Part shown: piece after piece, positions 14,280-22,381 of the stretch
Layout: every line of letters starts with the position of its first letter
How positions within the stretch are numbered: position 1 is the first letter of the stretch
Notes under the pieces: generated by a model
Database searches by the model: none
Told to the model about the DNA's origin: nothing
Seen by the model: the letters and a program-made list of their open reading frames with translations, nothing else
Position numbers and translations under genes: made by a program
Source of the DNA: JBCBEX01 sp038528235
GTDB lineage: Bacteria; Bacteroidota; Rhodothermia; Rhodothermales; Rubricoccaceae
Direction: 5' to 3'
Assembly: GCA_038528235.1 (NCBI GenBank)
Contig: JBCBEX010000060.1
Coordinates: 1 to 25,801, forward strand
DNA length: 25,801 nt

Positions 14280-15193
14280 GGGCGTCTACGTTAGAACGGG
14301 TGTCCTTCGCGTCGGTCGCGCTGACCGGCGCGGAGGTGCTCGCCGATTCTGCCTTGCCCGTCCAAGACCGCTGGCGGCATCGCCTTGAAGCCGTCCCCGC
14401 CTTGCGAGCGCAAAGGTACCTCGCGGAGCAGGCCGTGACGGACAAACACGCCGCGAACGAACATGTCGTGGCGATGGCGCTCGCAGCCGTGCGCCCCGAC
14501 AAACTCGGGCAGGTCTACTCGCTCGCGACGGTGCCCGCGCAGCGCCAGCAAGGCATAGCGACGGCGCTGCTCGGCCGCCTCGAAGCGCGCCTGGCGGAGG
14601 CGGGGTGCCCAGCAGTCCAGGCGCTCTACCGGACTGACCTCCGGAGCCTCGTCGCGGTCGAGACGGTCCTCGCCAAGCGAGGCTGGGACCCGCCACGCCC
14701 GGCTCAGTACCTCTTTCGCGGTACCTCAGCCGTCCTCGACACGCCTGCGTTTCAGGGCCTCGCCCTGCCCGACGGGTGCACGCTTTTCGACTGGGTCGCG
14801 CTGACCGAGGCCGAGCGCGCCGCCCTGGCGCGTCAACTCGGCCACACGATCCCCGCCGCGCTCTCACCGTTCCAGCAGCCCGACCGCCTCGACGTTGCGT
14901 GCAGCGTCGGTGCACGTTTCCAGGGTGAAGTCGTCGGGTGGATGCTGCTGCACCAGGTCGGCGAGGACGGTGTGCGGCAGTACACGACGCTCTGGGTCCA
15001 CCGCGACTTCGTCCGCACGTCGCTAGCGCTCGCACTGCTCCGCACGGCCATCGAGCGGCACGCGCACCAGTCCCCAGACGGGCGGGGACTCTTTTCGGTT
15101 CAGGCCGACAACCGGAGCATGGTCAACCTCGCGCGGCGTCGGCTTGGGCTGACACCGACGGTGACGCTGCGCATCGCTGGAAAGCGGTGTTGA
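14276..15193 (+). CDS. GNAT family N-acetyltransferase (two GNAT-like domains)
   Basis: This encodes 305 residues starting at a GTG that overlaps the preceding stop (GTGA, 14276-14279); a second GTG at 14297-14299 region is an alternative just inside. The N-terminal half has the acetyl-CoA loop YSLATVPAQRQQGIATALLGRLEARLAEAG (Q-R-Q-Q-G-I-A at 89-95). The C-terminal half is a weaker GNAT-like domain (VVGWMLLHQVGEDGVRQYTTLWVH, then a helix and VQADNRSMVNLARRRLGL). Enzymes of this family move an acetyl group from acetyl-CoA to an amine; the substrate cannot be told. The overlap suggests co-translation with a surface protein, but a functional link is not obvious. It is convergent with the DinB gene, 3 bp between stops. 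Confidence 0.82.
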   Translation: MRASTLERVSFASVALTGAEVLADSALPVQDRWRHRLEAVPALRAQRYLAEQAVTDKHAANEHVVAMALAAVRPDKLGQVYSLATVPAQRQQGIATALLGRLEARLAEAGCPAVQALYRTDLRSLVAVETVLAKRGWDPPRPAQYLFRGTSAVLDTPAFQGLALPDGCTLFDWVALTEAERAALARQLGHTIPAALSPFQQPDRLDVACSVGARFQGEVVGWMLLHQVGEDGVRQYTTLWVHRDFVRTSLALALLRTAIERHAHQSPDGRGLFSVQADNRSMVNLARRRLGLTPTVTLRIAGKRC

Positions 15194-15196
15194 GTG

Positions 15197-15745
15197 TCAA
15201 ACCTTGCGGTAGTCTGCTCGGAGAATGCGTTCGATCTGGGCGCGGTGGGCGAGGTCGTGCCCGGCGTAGAGCCGCACCATGTCCGCGACGGACTCCTCGC
15301 CGCGCTCGCCGTGCAGCCCCACGCGCTGCCACTCTGCCTCGGTTGCCTGCTCGACGAGGAGCAAGTTGACGGACCGCATCGCCCTAAACGCGTCCACGGA
15401 GGGTCCGAGCGCGCGCGCTTCGTAGTGGAGCCGCGCCGCCCAGAGGTCCTGGTCATACCCGGCAAGCGCGGGCCGCTCTTCGGCGAGGGTACGGCGGAGG
15501 CGGACGCTCCACATCACCTCCGAGTCGGCGAGGTGGTGCAGCACGGCGGCCACGGACCAGCGCCCCGGCGCCTCGGCCGCGCTTAGTCGCTCAGGTGGCG
15601 TGTCGCGCAGTACGTCCGCGCACCACGATGGCATCGTGCGGAGCACGTCGAGCGGATCGGCGCTGCCGAGCAGATCGAGGAGGGCGCGGCGGTAGCGGTC
15701 GACGGTCGACGCATCGCTGTCGCCGGGGAGTGTGAGCGTAGTCAT
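15197..15745 (-). CDS. DinB family protein
   Basis: This encodes a 182-residue four-helix-bundle protein of the DinB/YfiT type. The predicted metal ligands are visible: His71 in VLHHLADSE and His163/His167 in AGHDLAHRAQIERIL. Conserved family features are the W-S-V helix start and RLYAGHDLAH. Such proteins are metal-dependent transferases or thiol-S-transferase relatives, mostly of unknown substrate. The start at 15745 was chosen over a longer frame because it begins the domain and leaves a 4-bp gap to the DUF1272 stop. It is the last gene of the minus-strand unit beginning with the DUF5916 gene. Confidence 0.9.
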   Translation of the reverse strand: MTTLTLPGDSDASTVDRYRRALLDLLGSADPLDVLRTMPSWCADVLRDTPPERLSAAEAPGRWSVAAVLHHLADSEVMWSVRLRRTLAEERPALAGYDQDLWAARLHYEARALGPSVDAFRAMRSVNLLLVEQATEAEWQRVGLHGERGEESVADMVRLYAGHDLAHRAQIERILRADYRKV

Positions 15746-15749
15746 GGCG

Positions 15750-15965
15750 TCACGAGGGCGAGAGGGGCGGATACTTTTCGAGCAGGTGGGCTGGGCGGAT
15801 CGGGCGGGGGACGAAGTCGCCGCCGCAGTTGGGGCAGACGCCAGCGAACGGCCCGTCCACGCAGGCAGCGCAGAAGGTGCACTCGAACGAGCAGATGCGG
15901 GCGTCGGGCGAGTCGGGCGGCAGGGCGGTGCCGCAGCGCTCACAAGCGGGTCGGAGTTCGAGCAT
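15750..15965 (-). CDS. DUF1272 domain-containing zinc-binding protein
   Basis: This encodes a 71-residue protein matching DUF1272 along its whole length (MLELRPxCE at the start, CSFECTFCxxC, CPNCGGxFVPRPIRP). Eight cysteines (8, 11, 25, 29, 32, 35, 44, 47) suit two structural zinc sites. Its function is unknown. It is 3 bp downstream of the GNAT gene and 4 bp upstream of dinB, so it is co-transcribed. DUF1272 next to GNAT and DinB genes is a combination I have seen in other bacteria, but no pathway is known to me. Confidence 0.92.
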   Translation of the reverse strand: MLELRPACERCGTALPPDSPDARICSFECTFCAACVDGPFAGVCPNCGGDFVPRPIRPAHLLEKYPPLSPS

Positions 15966-15968
15966 CGG

Positions 15969-16499
15969 TCAGGCGTTAGAGAGTGGGACATCGAGAGGGA
16001 ACGCCGCGTTGAACGACAAGGGGAGAGCGTGGAAGGCCTGCCATGCGTCGCCGTCGAGGTAGAACCGGCGCTTCGCTTTGGAAGTCGCGCCGAGGCGGTC
16101 ATAGAACCGGATCGCAGAGGCGTTGGACCTAGGGGTCTGCCACTCCATGCGGGTGCACCCGGCTGCAGTCGCTGCCTGGACGACACACGCGACGAGCCTC
16201 CGGCCTAGTCCGCGGCCGCGAGCCTCAGGGCAGAGGTAGAGACAGTCGAGGTGGGCGTATGTCGCTGCGTCCCACGTCGAGAGCTGCGGCATCCAGGTGG
16301 CGAAGCCGATCAGGCGATCCGCCCGTGCGGCGACGAAGCCGAAAACCCCCGGGGCCTCGCCGAACAACAGGGCGCTGAGGCGCTGTGCCTTGCCCGTCGG
16401 GTCGTAGGCGCAGCCTTCGTAGGCGGCGTGCTCGGCACAGAGCTCCACCAGAGCGTCCAGGTCGGCGCGGCGGACAGGGCGGAGGGCGAGGTCACTCAT
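15969..16499 (-). CDS. GNAT family N-acetyltransferase
   Basis: This encodes a 176-residue single-domain GNAT. Motif A is clear: LDCLYLCPEARGRGLGRRLV with the acetyl-CoA loop R-G-R-G-L-G at 94-99, followed by the motif B segment NASAIRFYDRLGA. The start at 16499 (ATG AGT) overlaps the regulator's stop by ATGA, giving translational coupling to the MocR-type gene. The substrate is unknown; coupling to a PLP-type regulator would fit an amine or amino acid, which is inference. Confidence 0.92.
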   Translation of the reverse strand: MSDLALRPVRRADLDALVELCAEHAAYEGCAYDPTGKAQRLSALLFGEAPGVFGFVAARADRLIGFATWMPQLSTWDAATYAHLDCLYLCPEARGRGLGRRLVACVVQAATAAGCTRMEWQTPRSNASAIRFYDRLGATSKAKRRFYLDGDAWQAFHALPLSFNAAFPLDVPLSNA

Positions 16500-18034
16500 G
16501 GCGCGGAGGCATTGGGGGAGGACGAGGCGATGCGCAACAGCTTGGCCAACTGCGCCACGCCACGCCGCAGGGCATGCTCGTCGACGCCCGCATAGCCGAG
16601 GAGGAGGCCAGGCGGGCTCGTTGGTCCGAGATAGCACGGCGATAGCGGCGGGACGTGCAGTCTAGCTGCCGCAGCACGCGCGGATACGGCGAGGTCGTCC
16701 GTCTCTTCAGGGAGCCGGGCGCAGACGTGGAGGCCCGTATCAGTCGGCCCCAACGTCACGAGGGTGTCCAGATCGGCCCGGGCGGCGTCGAGGAGCGCGG
16801 TGCGGCGGTGTCGGTAGACCTCGCGCGTCCGGCGGAGGTGCGCGGCGAAGTGCCCGCGTTCGACAAACGCCGCGGCTGCCGCCTGCACGAGCGCCGAAGG
16901 CTGGCCGCCGAAGGCCTCCACCGCGCGCTCGACCACATCCACGAGCGATTCAGGAAGCACCACGTAGCCGAGGCGCAGGCCCGGAAACAACACCTTGTTG
17001 AACGTGCCGACGTAAATCACGCGCCCCGCGCGGTCGAAGCTCTGGAGCGGAGCGAGGGGCTGCCCGACGTGCCGGAACTCGCTGTCGTAGTCGTCCTCGA
17101 CAATCCACGCGCCCGTCTGCGCGGCCCAGTCCAGAAGGGCCACGCGGCGTTCGGCGGAGAGGGTTACGCCGGTGGGATACTGGTGCGACGGCGTCACGTA
17201 CGCGAGGCAGGCGTCGGGCACGGCATCGAGGCCGACCTTGACGTCCAAGCCATCGTCGTCCACCGGCACAGGCACGAGCCGCGCATCGGCAAAGGCCGCG
17301 CGGGCGCCAAGGTAGGCGGGGTCTTCCATCCACACGGCATCGCCGGGGTCGACGAGCACGCGAGCGAGCAGCGACAACGCCTGCTGGGTGCTCGTCACGA
17401 TGAGCAGCTGCGCAGGGGTGCACTGGACGCGGCGCGTGCGCGCGAGGTGGTCGGCGAGCGCCGTCCGCAGCCCGACATCGCCCAGGAGCGGCGACGATCG
17501 CTGGAGGTCGCGCCCTCGCTCGTGCAGCACCGCCGTCACGAGCCGGTTCCACGCCGCGAGCGGGAAGACGTCGTCGCTCGGCAGGCACGGCGCAAAGCCC
17601 ACGGGCGTCTCCGGCGCATCACGGTAGCGGAGAAGCGTGGTGAGACGGTGTCCCAGCGTCGAGAGGGACGAAGACGGGAGTGTTGACGCGTCCGGCTCCG
17701 GCAAGGCGGGCGGCGTCGGCCGCGTCGGGAGGAGGTCGACTACGAAGGTCCCGGCGCCGCGCCGCCGCGCCACGAAGCCCTCGGCGACGAGTTCGTCGTA
17801 GGCTAGCTCGACGGTCGTGCGCGACACGCCGAGGTCACGGGCGAGCACGCGCGAGGCAGGCAGCCGCGCTCCAGCGCCGAGGTGCTCGCGGAGAATCAGG
17901 GCACGCAGGTGATCCCGGAGCCGGTGGTAGAGCGGCGCCTGCGAAGCACCGTCCTTCGTCGGGCCTACCGCGTTGAGACTGGCCGTAAAGTCTGCGACAA
18001 GGTCGATCAGCGGGGCGTCCGTGCGGTGGTTCAT
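16496..18034 (-). CDS. MocR/PdxR-type GntR regulator with aminotransferase-like domain
   Basis: This encodes 512 residues. An N-terminal GntR winged helix (about 34-100: PLYHRLRDHLRALIL, ARLPASRVLARDLGVSRTTVELAYDEL, GAGTFVVD) is joined by a Pro/Ser-rich linker to a fold-type I aminotransferase-like domain (about 140-500). The PLP lysine is Lys347 in YVGTFNKVLFPGLRLGY; supporting motifs are MEDPAYLGARAAF, TPSHQYPTG and EDDYDSEF. MocR proteins sense PLP or PLP-amine adducts and usually control PLP, taurine or GABA genes. No such gene adjoins here: it overlaps the DUF5916 gene upstream and the GNAT downstream by ATGA at each side, so it sits inside the unit it may regulate. Most MocR sequences have Ser where Asn346 is. 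Confidence 0.93.
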   Translation of the reverse strand: MNHRTDAPLIDLVADFTASLNAVGPTKDGASQAPLYHRLRDHLRALILREHLGAGARLPASRVLARDLGVSRTTVELAYDELVAEGFVARRRGAGTFVVDLLPTRPTPPALPEPDASTLPSSSLSTLGHRLTTLLRYRDAPETPVGFAPCLPSDDVFPLAAWNRLVTAVLHERGRDLQRSSPLLGDVGLRTALADHLARTRRVQCTPAQLLIVTSTQQALSLLARVLVDPGDAVWMEDPAYLGARAAFADARLVPVPVDDDGLDVKVGLDAVPDACLAYVTPSHQYPTGVTLSAERRVALLDWAAQTGAWIVEDDYDSEFRHVGQPLAPLQSFDRAGRVIYVGTFNKVLFPGLRLGYVVLPESLVDVVERAVEAFGGQPSALVQAAAAAFVERGHFAAHLRRTREVYRHRRTALLDAARADLDTLVTLGPTDTGLHVCARLPEETDDLAVSARAAAARLHVPPLSPCYLGPTSPPGLLLGYAGVDEHALRRGVAQLAKLLRIASSSPNASAP

Positions 18035-20727
18035 CGCGCGAGCCAGTAGCTGAGTTTGACGAGGAAGACGTTCGTGCCGGGGTCTGTGAAGAGTGCCGAG
18101 AGGTCCCGGCCGCGGAGCCGCCCGTCCTGCACGAGGTAGTCCGAGCGCTGCTGCTGCCAGACGGCGAAGAGCGTCGAGCCGGGGCGGTATTCCCAGCGGA
18201 GGACGGCGTTGCCCTGGAGTGCCCGGAAGGTAAAGTCGCGGTCAGCGATCTCGAACGTGGCGCCGCCGTCGCCCGGATCGATGGTGACCGAGCCATCGGG
18301 GTTGTCGCGGGCGGTGCCGAGGTCGATGCCATAGACGGGCAAGTCCATCACGCCAGGCTCGGTGAACGCGCGGAAGTCGGTGTAGCGGCCCGTCGAGACG
18401 AGCGGGCGGAGGTAGAGTTGCAGCGAGACGGTGGGCGAGAACGTCCAGTCGAGGCGGGAGACGAGCGCGAGGTCGAGCCGGTCGATGCGCCCGAAGACGT
18501 AGCGCCGCCCGAACGTCGCCGCGGCAGCGGGCTCGTCGAAGGCAGTAACGTACTGGTACGGCGAGACGGTGCGCGTCACGTCGGGACCGAGCGAGACCAC
18601 GATGCCGGGCGCTGGTCGCGCGTTCATTGTCACGCCGCCGCCGTAGAAGCCGCCGTCGATCTCGTCGCCGCCCCCGTGCACATAGCCGGTCCCGCCTACA
18701 GCCTTCCGCGGGTCCGAGGTTACCGTGAGGCTTGCCTGTGCGCCTAGGGGGTCGGTCCAGAGCGGTCCCCCGCGCGTGATCCGGTCGTTAACGGTGCGCA
18801 GGTTGGCGAAGCCGCTGAGCCGCGCGCTCCACAGGTTGGCGAACTCCATCCCCAGGCCCCAGCCCACGAACGAGTGGGTCCGGTCCCAACCCATGCTGTA
18901 GCCGAGCGAGCCGAACACATTCGCCGTCCAGCGCCGCAGCCAGCCCTGTGCCTCCGGCTCGTCGTAGAAGACCGAGAGGCCGACGTAGTTCTGGTCGGCG
19001 CGCGTCTGAAAGCCGAGCGCGTTCGACTCGAAGCCGGGCGAGGTGTAGGCCGCGCTGAGCGAGCCGCGCCAGTGCGTCCCGCTCACCTTCGCGATGGCGA
19101 CCTCCGCGGTCGTGCCGACGAGCGTCGTCCGCGAGGAGTCCACGGCGAGGTGGCTGGCGTCGGGGCGCTGGTAGAGCCGCCGGAACGCCGTCTGCAAGCC
19201 GAGCATCGCGTCCGCGCTGCCGCCGACGTGGCTCGCCGCGCCCAGCCCGCTCACGATCCAGGCGTCCGAGAGTGCATACTCCGCGTCGACCCCGACGACG
19301 TACTCGTGGCTCGGGAGTAGCGCCGCGAGCGCATCATCGCCTGTGTTCCGGTTCACCGCCGTGAGGAGCCCGCCGACCTGCGCCGCACCGAAGCGTCCCC
19401 GCCCACGCGCCACGAGGTAGTTCGACGCCGGCTCGATCTGGGCTCGGTCGTCCATCGCTTCGGTGCCGCCGCGCACGGCGAAGCGGCCATACTCCGGGGC
19501 GGTGACGGCATCGAGCACGCCGACGGTGAATGGGCCGATGCGCCCGGTCATCTTCGCGGCGCCGAGGATGGTCGTCTGGGCGGGCGCGTCGGTGTAGACG
19601 GTCCCCGCCTCGCCGGCCGCGTCGTAGGCTGCACTGGGCACGAATGCCGTGCGCTGCGGCCCGCGCCCGATGCGGCGCGTGTAGAGAAAGAGCGGCCGGT
19701 TGTTGTTGAAGTACGACCGCGTGCGCCCGTAGTTGAACACCTCCAGGCCCTCGATGAAAAACGGCCGCTGCTCGGGGAAAAACAGCTCGTAGGCCGTGAG
19801 GTTGATCTGCGCTGGGTCGGCCTCGACCTGCCCGAAGTCCGGGTTGACGGTGCCCGTGAGCCGAAGGTCGCTCGTCAGCCCGACCTTGAAGTCGACGCCG
19901 ACGTTCGGGGCGAGGTCGCTAGCTTGGTAGAACGGGTCGCCGGCGTCGCCGGGGGCGCGGGTGAGCGCGCTCGCCACGTAGGGCTGCACCTCGACGGCGC
20001 GCGGCGCGCGGAGCGCACCAGGGATCGTAAGCGCCCCGAATCGGCTCACGATGCCGAACGTGCTCGGCAGCTGCGGCGCCCAGTAGGCAACCTCGCCCGT
20101 GCGGAAGTGCGTGCGGCGGAACTGCACGCCCCAGGTGTGGGGCCCCTCCCCGCCAGCAAACCGAAGCTGAGCGAGCGGGATGGAAAACTCCGCCGTCCAG
20201 CCCGTGTCGTCGCGGCGGGTGGCGACGTCCCAGATGGCGTCCCACGAGGCGTCCTCGCGGATGTCGTCGAAGAGGAGCGCGTCGCGCTGGACGCCCGCGG
20301 CCGTGACCTGAAAGACGAAGGCCGTGCGGTCGTCGTCGTACGAGTCGAGCATCACCGAGGCGGCGTCGGTGGCAGGCGGCGTGTCGCGGCGGGCCAAGCG
20401 GTCGTCGATGTCACTCGGCTGGCTGTCATCGAGGCGCAGCCCGACGTAGAGCGTCGTCGTCCCGACGAGCACGCGCGCGGTCGTTTGCTCGCTGGCGGCC
20501 ACGCCAGCTTGCGGTGCGAACTGCACGAAGTCGGTGGCAGCTTCGGCCGTCGCCCACGCGGCCTCGTCGAGTCGCCCATCGATATCAATGTCGCTGGCCC
20601 GAGTCGCGTGCAGGACGTAGGTAGGGCTGGGCGCCGAGGGCCGTGCCGAGTTGGCAGCAGACGGCGACTGCGCTGCGGTGGGCATCGAGAGCAGGGCGAG
20701 GGCGGCGAGGAGCGCGAGAGCAGGCAT
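18031..20727 (-). CDS. DUF5916 outer-membrane protein with N-terminal CBM9-like domain
   Basis: From the ATG at 20727 this is 898 residues; a TTG at 20760 would add 11 residues before the signal peptide. After the signal sequence (ALALLAALALLSMPTAAQ) a CBM9-like beta-sandwich covers about 45-230 (IDIDGRLDEAAWATAEAATDFVQFAPQ, then WTAEFSIPLAQLRF). A DUF5916 beta-barrel fills the rest, with the typical TVNPDFGQVEADPAQINLTAYELFFPEQRPFFIEG segment and alternating amphipathic strands to the C-terminal KLSYWLAR. Family members are outer-membrane barrels common in Bacteroidota and likely take part in uptake or processing of glycans or other ligands, though the ligand is unproven. It is the first gene of the minus-strand unit and overlaps the MocR-type gene by ATGA. 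Confidence 0.9.
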   Translation of the reverse strand: MPALALLAALALLSMPTAAQSPSAANSARPSAPSPTYVLHATRASDIDIDGRLDEAAWATAEAATDFVQFAPQAGVAASEQTTARVLVGTTTLYVGLRLDDSQPSDIDDRLARRDTPPATDAASVMLDSYDDDRTAFVFQVTAAGVQRDALLFDDIREDASWDAIWDVATRRDDTGWTAEFSIPLAQLRFAGGEGPHTWGVQFRRTHFRTGEVAYWAPQLPSTFGIVSRFGALTIPGALRAPRAVEVQPYVASALTRAPGDAGDPFYQASDLAPNVGVDFKVGLTSDLRLTGTVNPDFGQVEADPAQINLTAYELFFPEQRPFFIEGLEVFNYGRTRSYFNNNRPLFLYTRRIGRGPQRTAFVPSAAYDAAGEAGTVYTDAPAQTTILGAAKMTGRIGPFTVGVLDAVTAPEYGRFAVRGGTEAMDDRAQIEPASNYLVARGRGRFGAAQVGGLLTAVNRNTGDDALAALLPSHEYVVGVDAEYALSDAWIVSGLGAASHVGGSADAMLGLQTAFRRLYQRPDASHLAVDSSRTTLVGTTAEVAIAKVSGTHWRGSLSAAYTSPGFESNALGFQTRADQNYVGLSVFYDEPEAQGWLRRWTANVFGSLGYSMGWDRTHSFVGWGLGMEFANLWSARLSGFANLRTVNDRITRGGPLWTDPLGAQASLTVTSDPRKAVGGTGYVHGGGDEIDGGFYGGGVTMNARPAPGIVVSLGPDVTRTVSPYQYVTAFDEPAAAATFGRRYVFGRIDRLDLALVSRLDWTFSPTVSLQLYLRPLVSTGRYTDFRAFTEPGVMDLPVYGIDLGTARDNPDGSVTIDPGDGGATFEIADRDFTFRALQGNAVLRWEYRPGSTLFAVWQQQRSDYLVQDGRLRGRDLSALFTDPGTNVFLVKLSYWLAR

Positions 20728-20885
20728 GGGCAGGCAACGGCAAGCGGTACGATGTGCCAAGCTCTCCGATGCCGGGGGCAGTCCCTAGGGCCGCTTTGCC
20801 GCGAAGGTGCAGACCAATCGGTCCGCTCGTTTGCAGCAGATCGGATCGGATCTCGCCTCGGGCCTGAACGGACTGTCCGGTCTCT

Positions 20886-20923
20886 CGTTCATACGTCTGC
20901 ACCTCCATATCTCTGCACGTCTC
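20886..20923 (+). repeat. 8-bp phased degenerate array running into the DUF457 start codon
   Basis: Octamers CGTTCATA, CGTCTGCA, CCTCCATA and TCTCTGCA plus a partial CGTCTC end exactly at the TTG start (20924). Shifted by one base the units read ACGTCTGC, ACCTCCAT and so on, which is the same word family as the arrays at 3983-4014 and 4059-4090, about 16.8 kb away. Confidence 0.75.
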
Positions 20924-22066
20924 TTGGACTCTCTCACCCAAATCGCGCTGGGCGCGGCCTGCGGCGAAGCCGTAGCCGGGCGGCGCGTCGGCGGCCGGGC
21001 TGCCCTCTGGGGCGGCATCGCGGGCACGCTCCCCGACCTCGACATTCTCGCCTACCCATTCCTCGACCCGATGGGCGAGCTGTACTTCCACCGCGGCCTC
21101 ACGCACGGGCTGCTGTTCGGCTTCGTGGCGGGGCCGTTCCTCGGCTGGCTCCTCGCGCGATTCTACCGATGGCGTCTGGGCCGCGCCGGACCGCAGGCGA
21201 GCGAGGCGCTGCACGCGGCGACCTCGTGGCGGCTCTGGGCGGCCGTTGCCGTCGTTGCCCTCGTCACGCACCCGCTCATCGACGCGCTCACGATCTACGG
21301 GACGCAGCTCTTCCAGCCGTTCAGCAACACGCCCGTCTCGGTCGGCTCGCTCTTCATCATCGACCCGCTCTACACGATGTGGCTCGTGCTCGGCGTGGGC
21401 ATCGCGCTGGTGCTGCGGCGTGATCACCCGTGGCGACGCCGCATCGTGGTCGTGGGGCTGGCGCTGAGCACGGCCTATGCGGGGTGGAGCCTCGCCGCGC
21501 ACGCCTGGGCACGAGCAGCGGTCGGCGATGTAGCCAATGCGCAGCACGCCGACGGACGCACCCTCCTCGCCGCGCTCCCATTCACGACGCTCGCGTGGAA
21601 CGTGCTCGTGGAGGTGCCGCCCGGCCGCGCGCTCCACCCCGGCGCCACGCTCGACGGGGCCGACGACGAGACGGTGTTTGTGGCGCAGACCTATGCGCTC
21701 GCCGATGAGCCCGGCACACTCGACCTCACGCAGGGCCTCGTCATCCCGCAGCGGGCCGACCTGCTCGCGCCAGCCGAAGGGTCGCGGGCGCTCGAAACGC
21801 TCCGGTGGTTCTCGCAGGGGTGGTACGCCGCCGAGCAACGCAGCGACCGGCTCCTCGTGCACGACCTTCGCTTCGGCCGCATCGGCGGGACGGCCACCGA
21901 CGCCGAGGCACCGTTCGTCTTCACGTTCTGGCTCTACCAGGACGCCGCCGGAGCCTGGACGTTCGAGCAGCAGCCCCCCGACCTCGGCAGCCTCGACGCA
22001 GAGGCGTTTAGGCGGCTCTGGGGCCGCATCCAAGGCCGCACTGGGGCGTCAGCGCAGGCGCCGTAG
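20924..22066 (+). CDS. Membrane-bound metal-dependent hydrolase (DUF457/YdjM family)
   Basis: This encodes 380 residues from a TTG start. The start is chosen because the family begins MDSLTQIALGAAxGEAV and here LDSLTQIALGAACGEAV begins at this codon; the longer open frame upstream only translates the 8-bp array and intergenic DNA. Conserved polar residues are Glu15, PDLD (37-40) and HRGLTH (56-61), a probable metal site. Several membrane helices follow (for example LLFGFVAGPFLGWLLA, LWAAVAVVALVTHPLIDAL, MWLVLGVGIALVL). The C-terminal third (about 230-380) is a soluble region. Homologues are inner-membrane proteins of unsettled function, some linked to the SOS response. It is divergent from the DUF5916 gene. 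Confidence 0.9.
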   Translation: MDSLTQIALGAACGEAVAGRRVGGRAALWGGIAGTLPDLDILAYPFLDPMGELYFHRGLTHGLLFGFVAGPFLGWLLARFYRWRLGRAGPQASEALHAATSWRLWAAVAVVALVTHPLIDALTIYGTQLFQPFSNTPVSVGSLFIIDPLYTMWLVLGVGIALVLRRDHPWRRRIVVVGLALSTAYAGWSLAAHAWARAAVGDVANAQHADGRTLLAALPFTTLAWNVLVEVPPGRALHPGATLDGADDETVFVAQTYALADEPGTLDLTQGLVIPQRADLLAPAEGSRALETLRWFSQGWYAAEQRSDRLLVHDLRFGRIGGTATDAEAPFVFTFWLYQDAAGAWTFEQQPPDLGSLDAEAFRRLWGRIQGRTGASAQAP

Positions 22067-22147
22067 GTCGGAGCAACTACCCTCGCTCACCTCTCGAACC
22101 ACGCTAGGACATTCGGCAGCTTCGTCGTCTACCTCCTCATCGCTGCT

Positions 22148-22381
22148 GTGTGCGGTGCCATCGGGCAGTCGCTCGCGGGCTACTCGCTCGGCGGTTGCTT
22201 CGTCTCGGCCGTCGTGGGCCTGATCGGGGCCTACCTCGGCACCTGGATCGCTGACGGGTTCGGGTTTCCAGAGTTCTGGGCGCTGCGTATTGGCGGCGAG
22301 GCGTTTCCGGTGATCTGGGCCGTGCTCGGCTCGGCGCTGTTCGCGTTTGGCGTAGACCTCGTCACACGCCGACGCCGGTGA
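22148..22381 (+). CDS. GlsB/YeaQ/YmgE-like small membrane protein; start uncertain, possibly damaged
   Basis: From the GTG at 22148 this is 77 residues with two membrane helices (SVVGLIGAYLGTWIAD-like and FPVIWAVLGSALFAFGVDLV) and a basic C terminus RRRR; these small proteins are stress-associated inner-membrane proteins. Recognisable family sequence begins earlier: the codons at 22115-22147 read GSFVVYLLIAA, the usual first helix after the initiator Met. Back to the in-frame stop at 22064 there is no ATG, GTG or TTG, and the expected Met position (22112-22114) is TTC. Either a non-standard start is used, a small mutation removed the start, or the sequence has an error. The last 20 bp overlap the convergent PIG-L gene. 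Confidence 0.7.
   Translation: MCGAIGQSLAGYSLGGCFVSAVVGLIGAYLGTWIADGFGFPEFWALRIGGEAFPVIWAVLGSALFAFGVDLVTRRRR

Noticed and set aside
16655..17686. Plus-strand frame opposite the MocR-type gene
   Set aside because: Compositional shadow; the minus strand has the GntR helix and the PLP lysine motif.
20585..22033. Long minus-strand frame opposite the DUF457 gene
   Set aside because: It crosses the divergent promoter region and has no recognisable domain.
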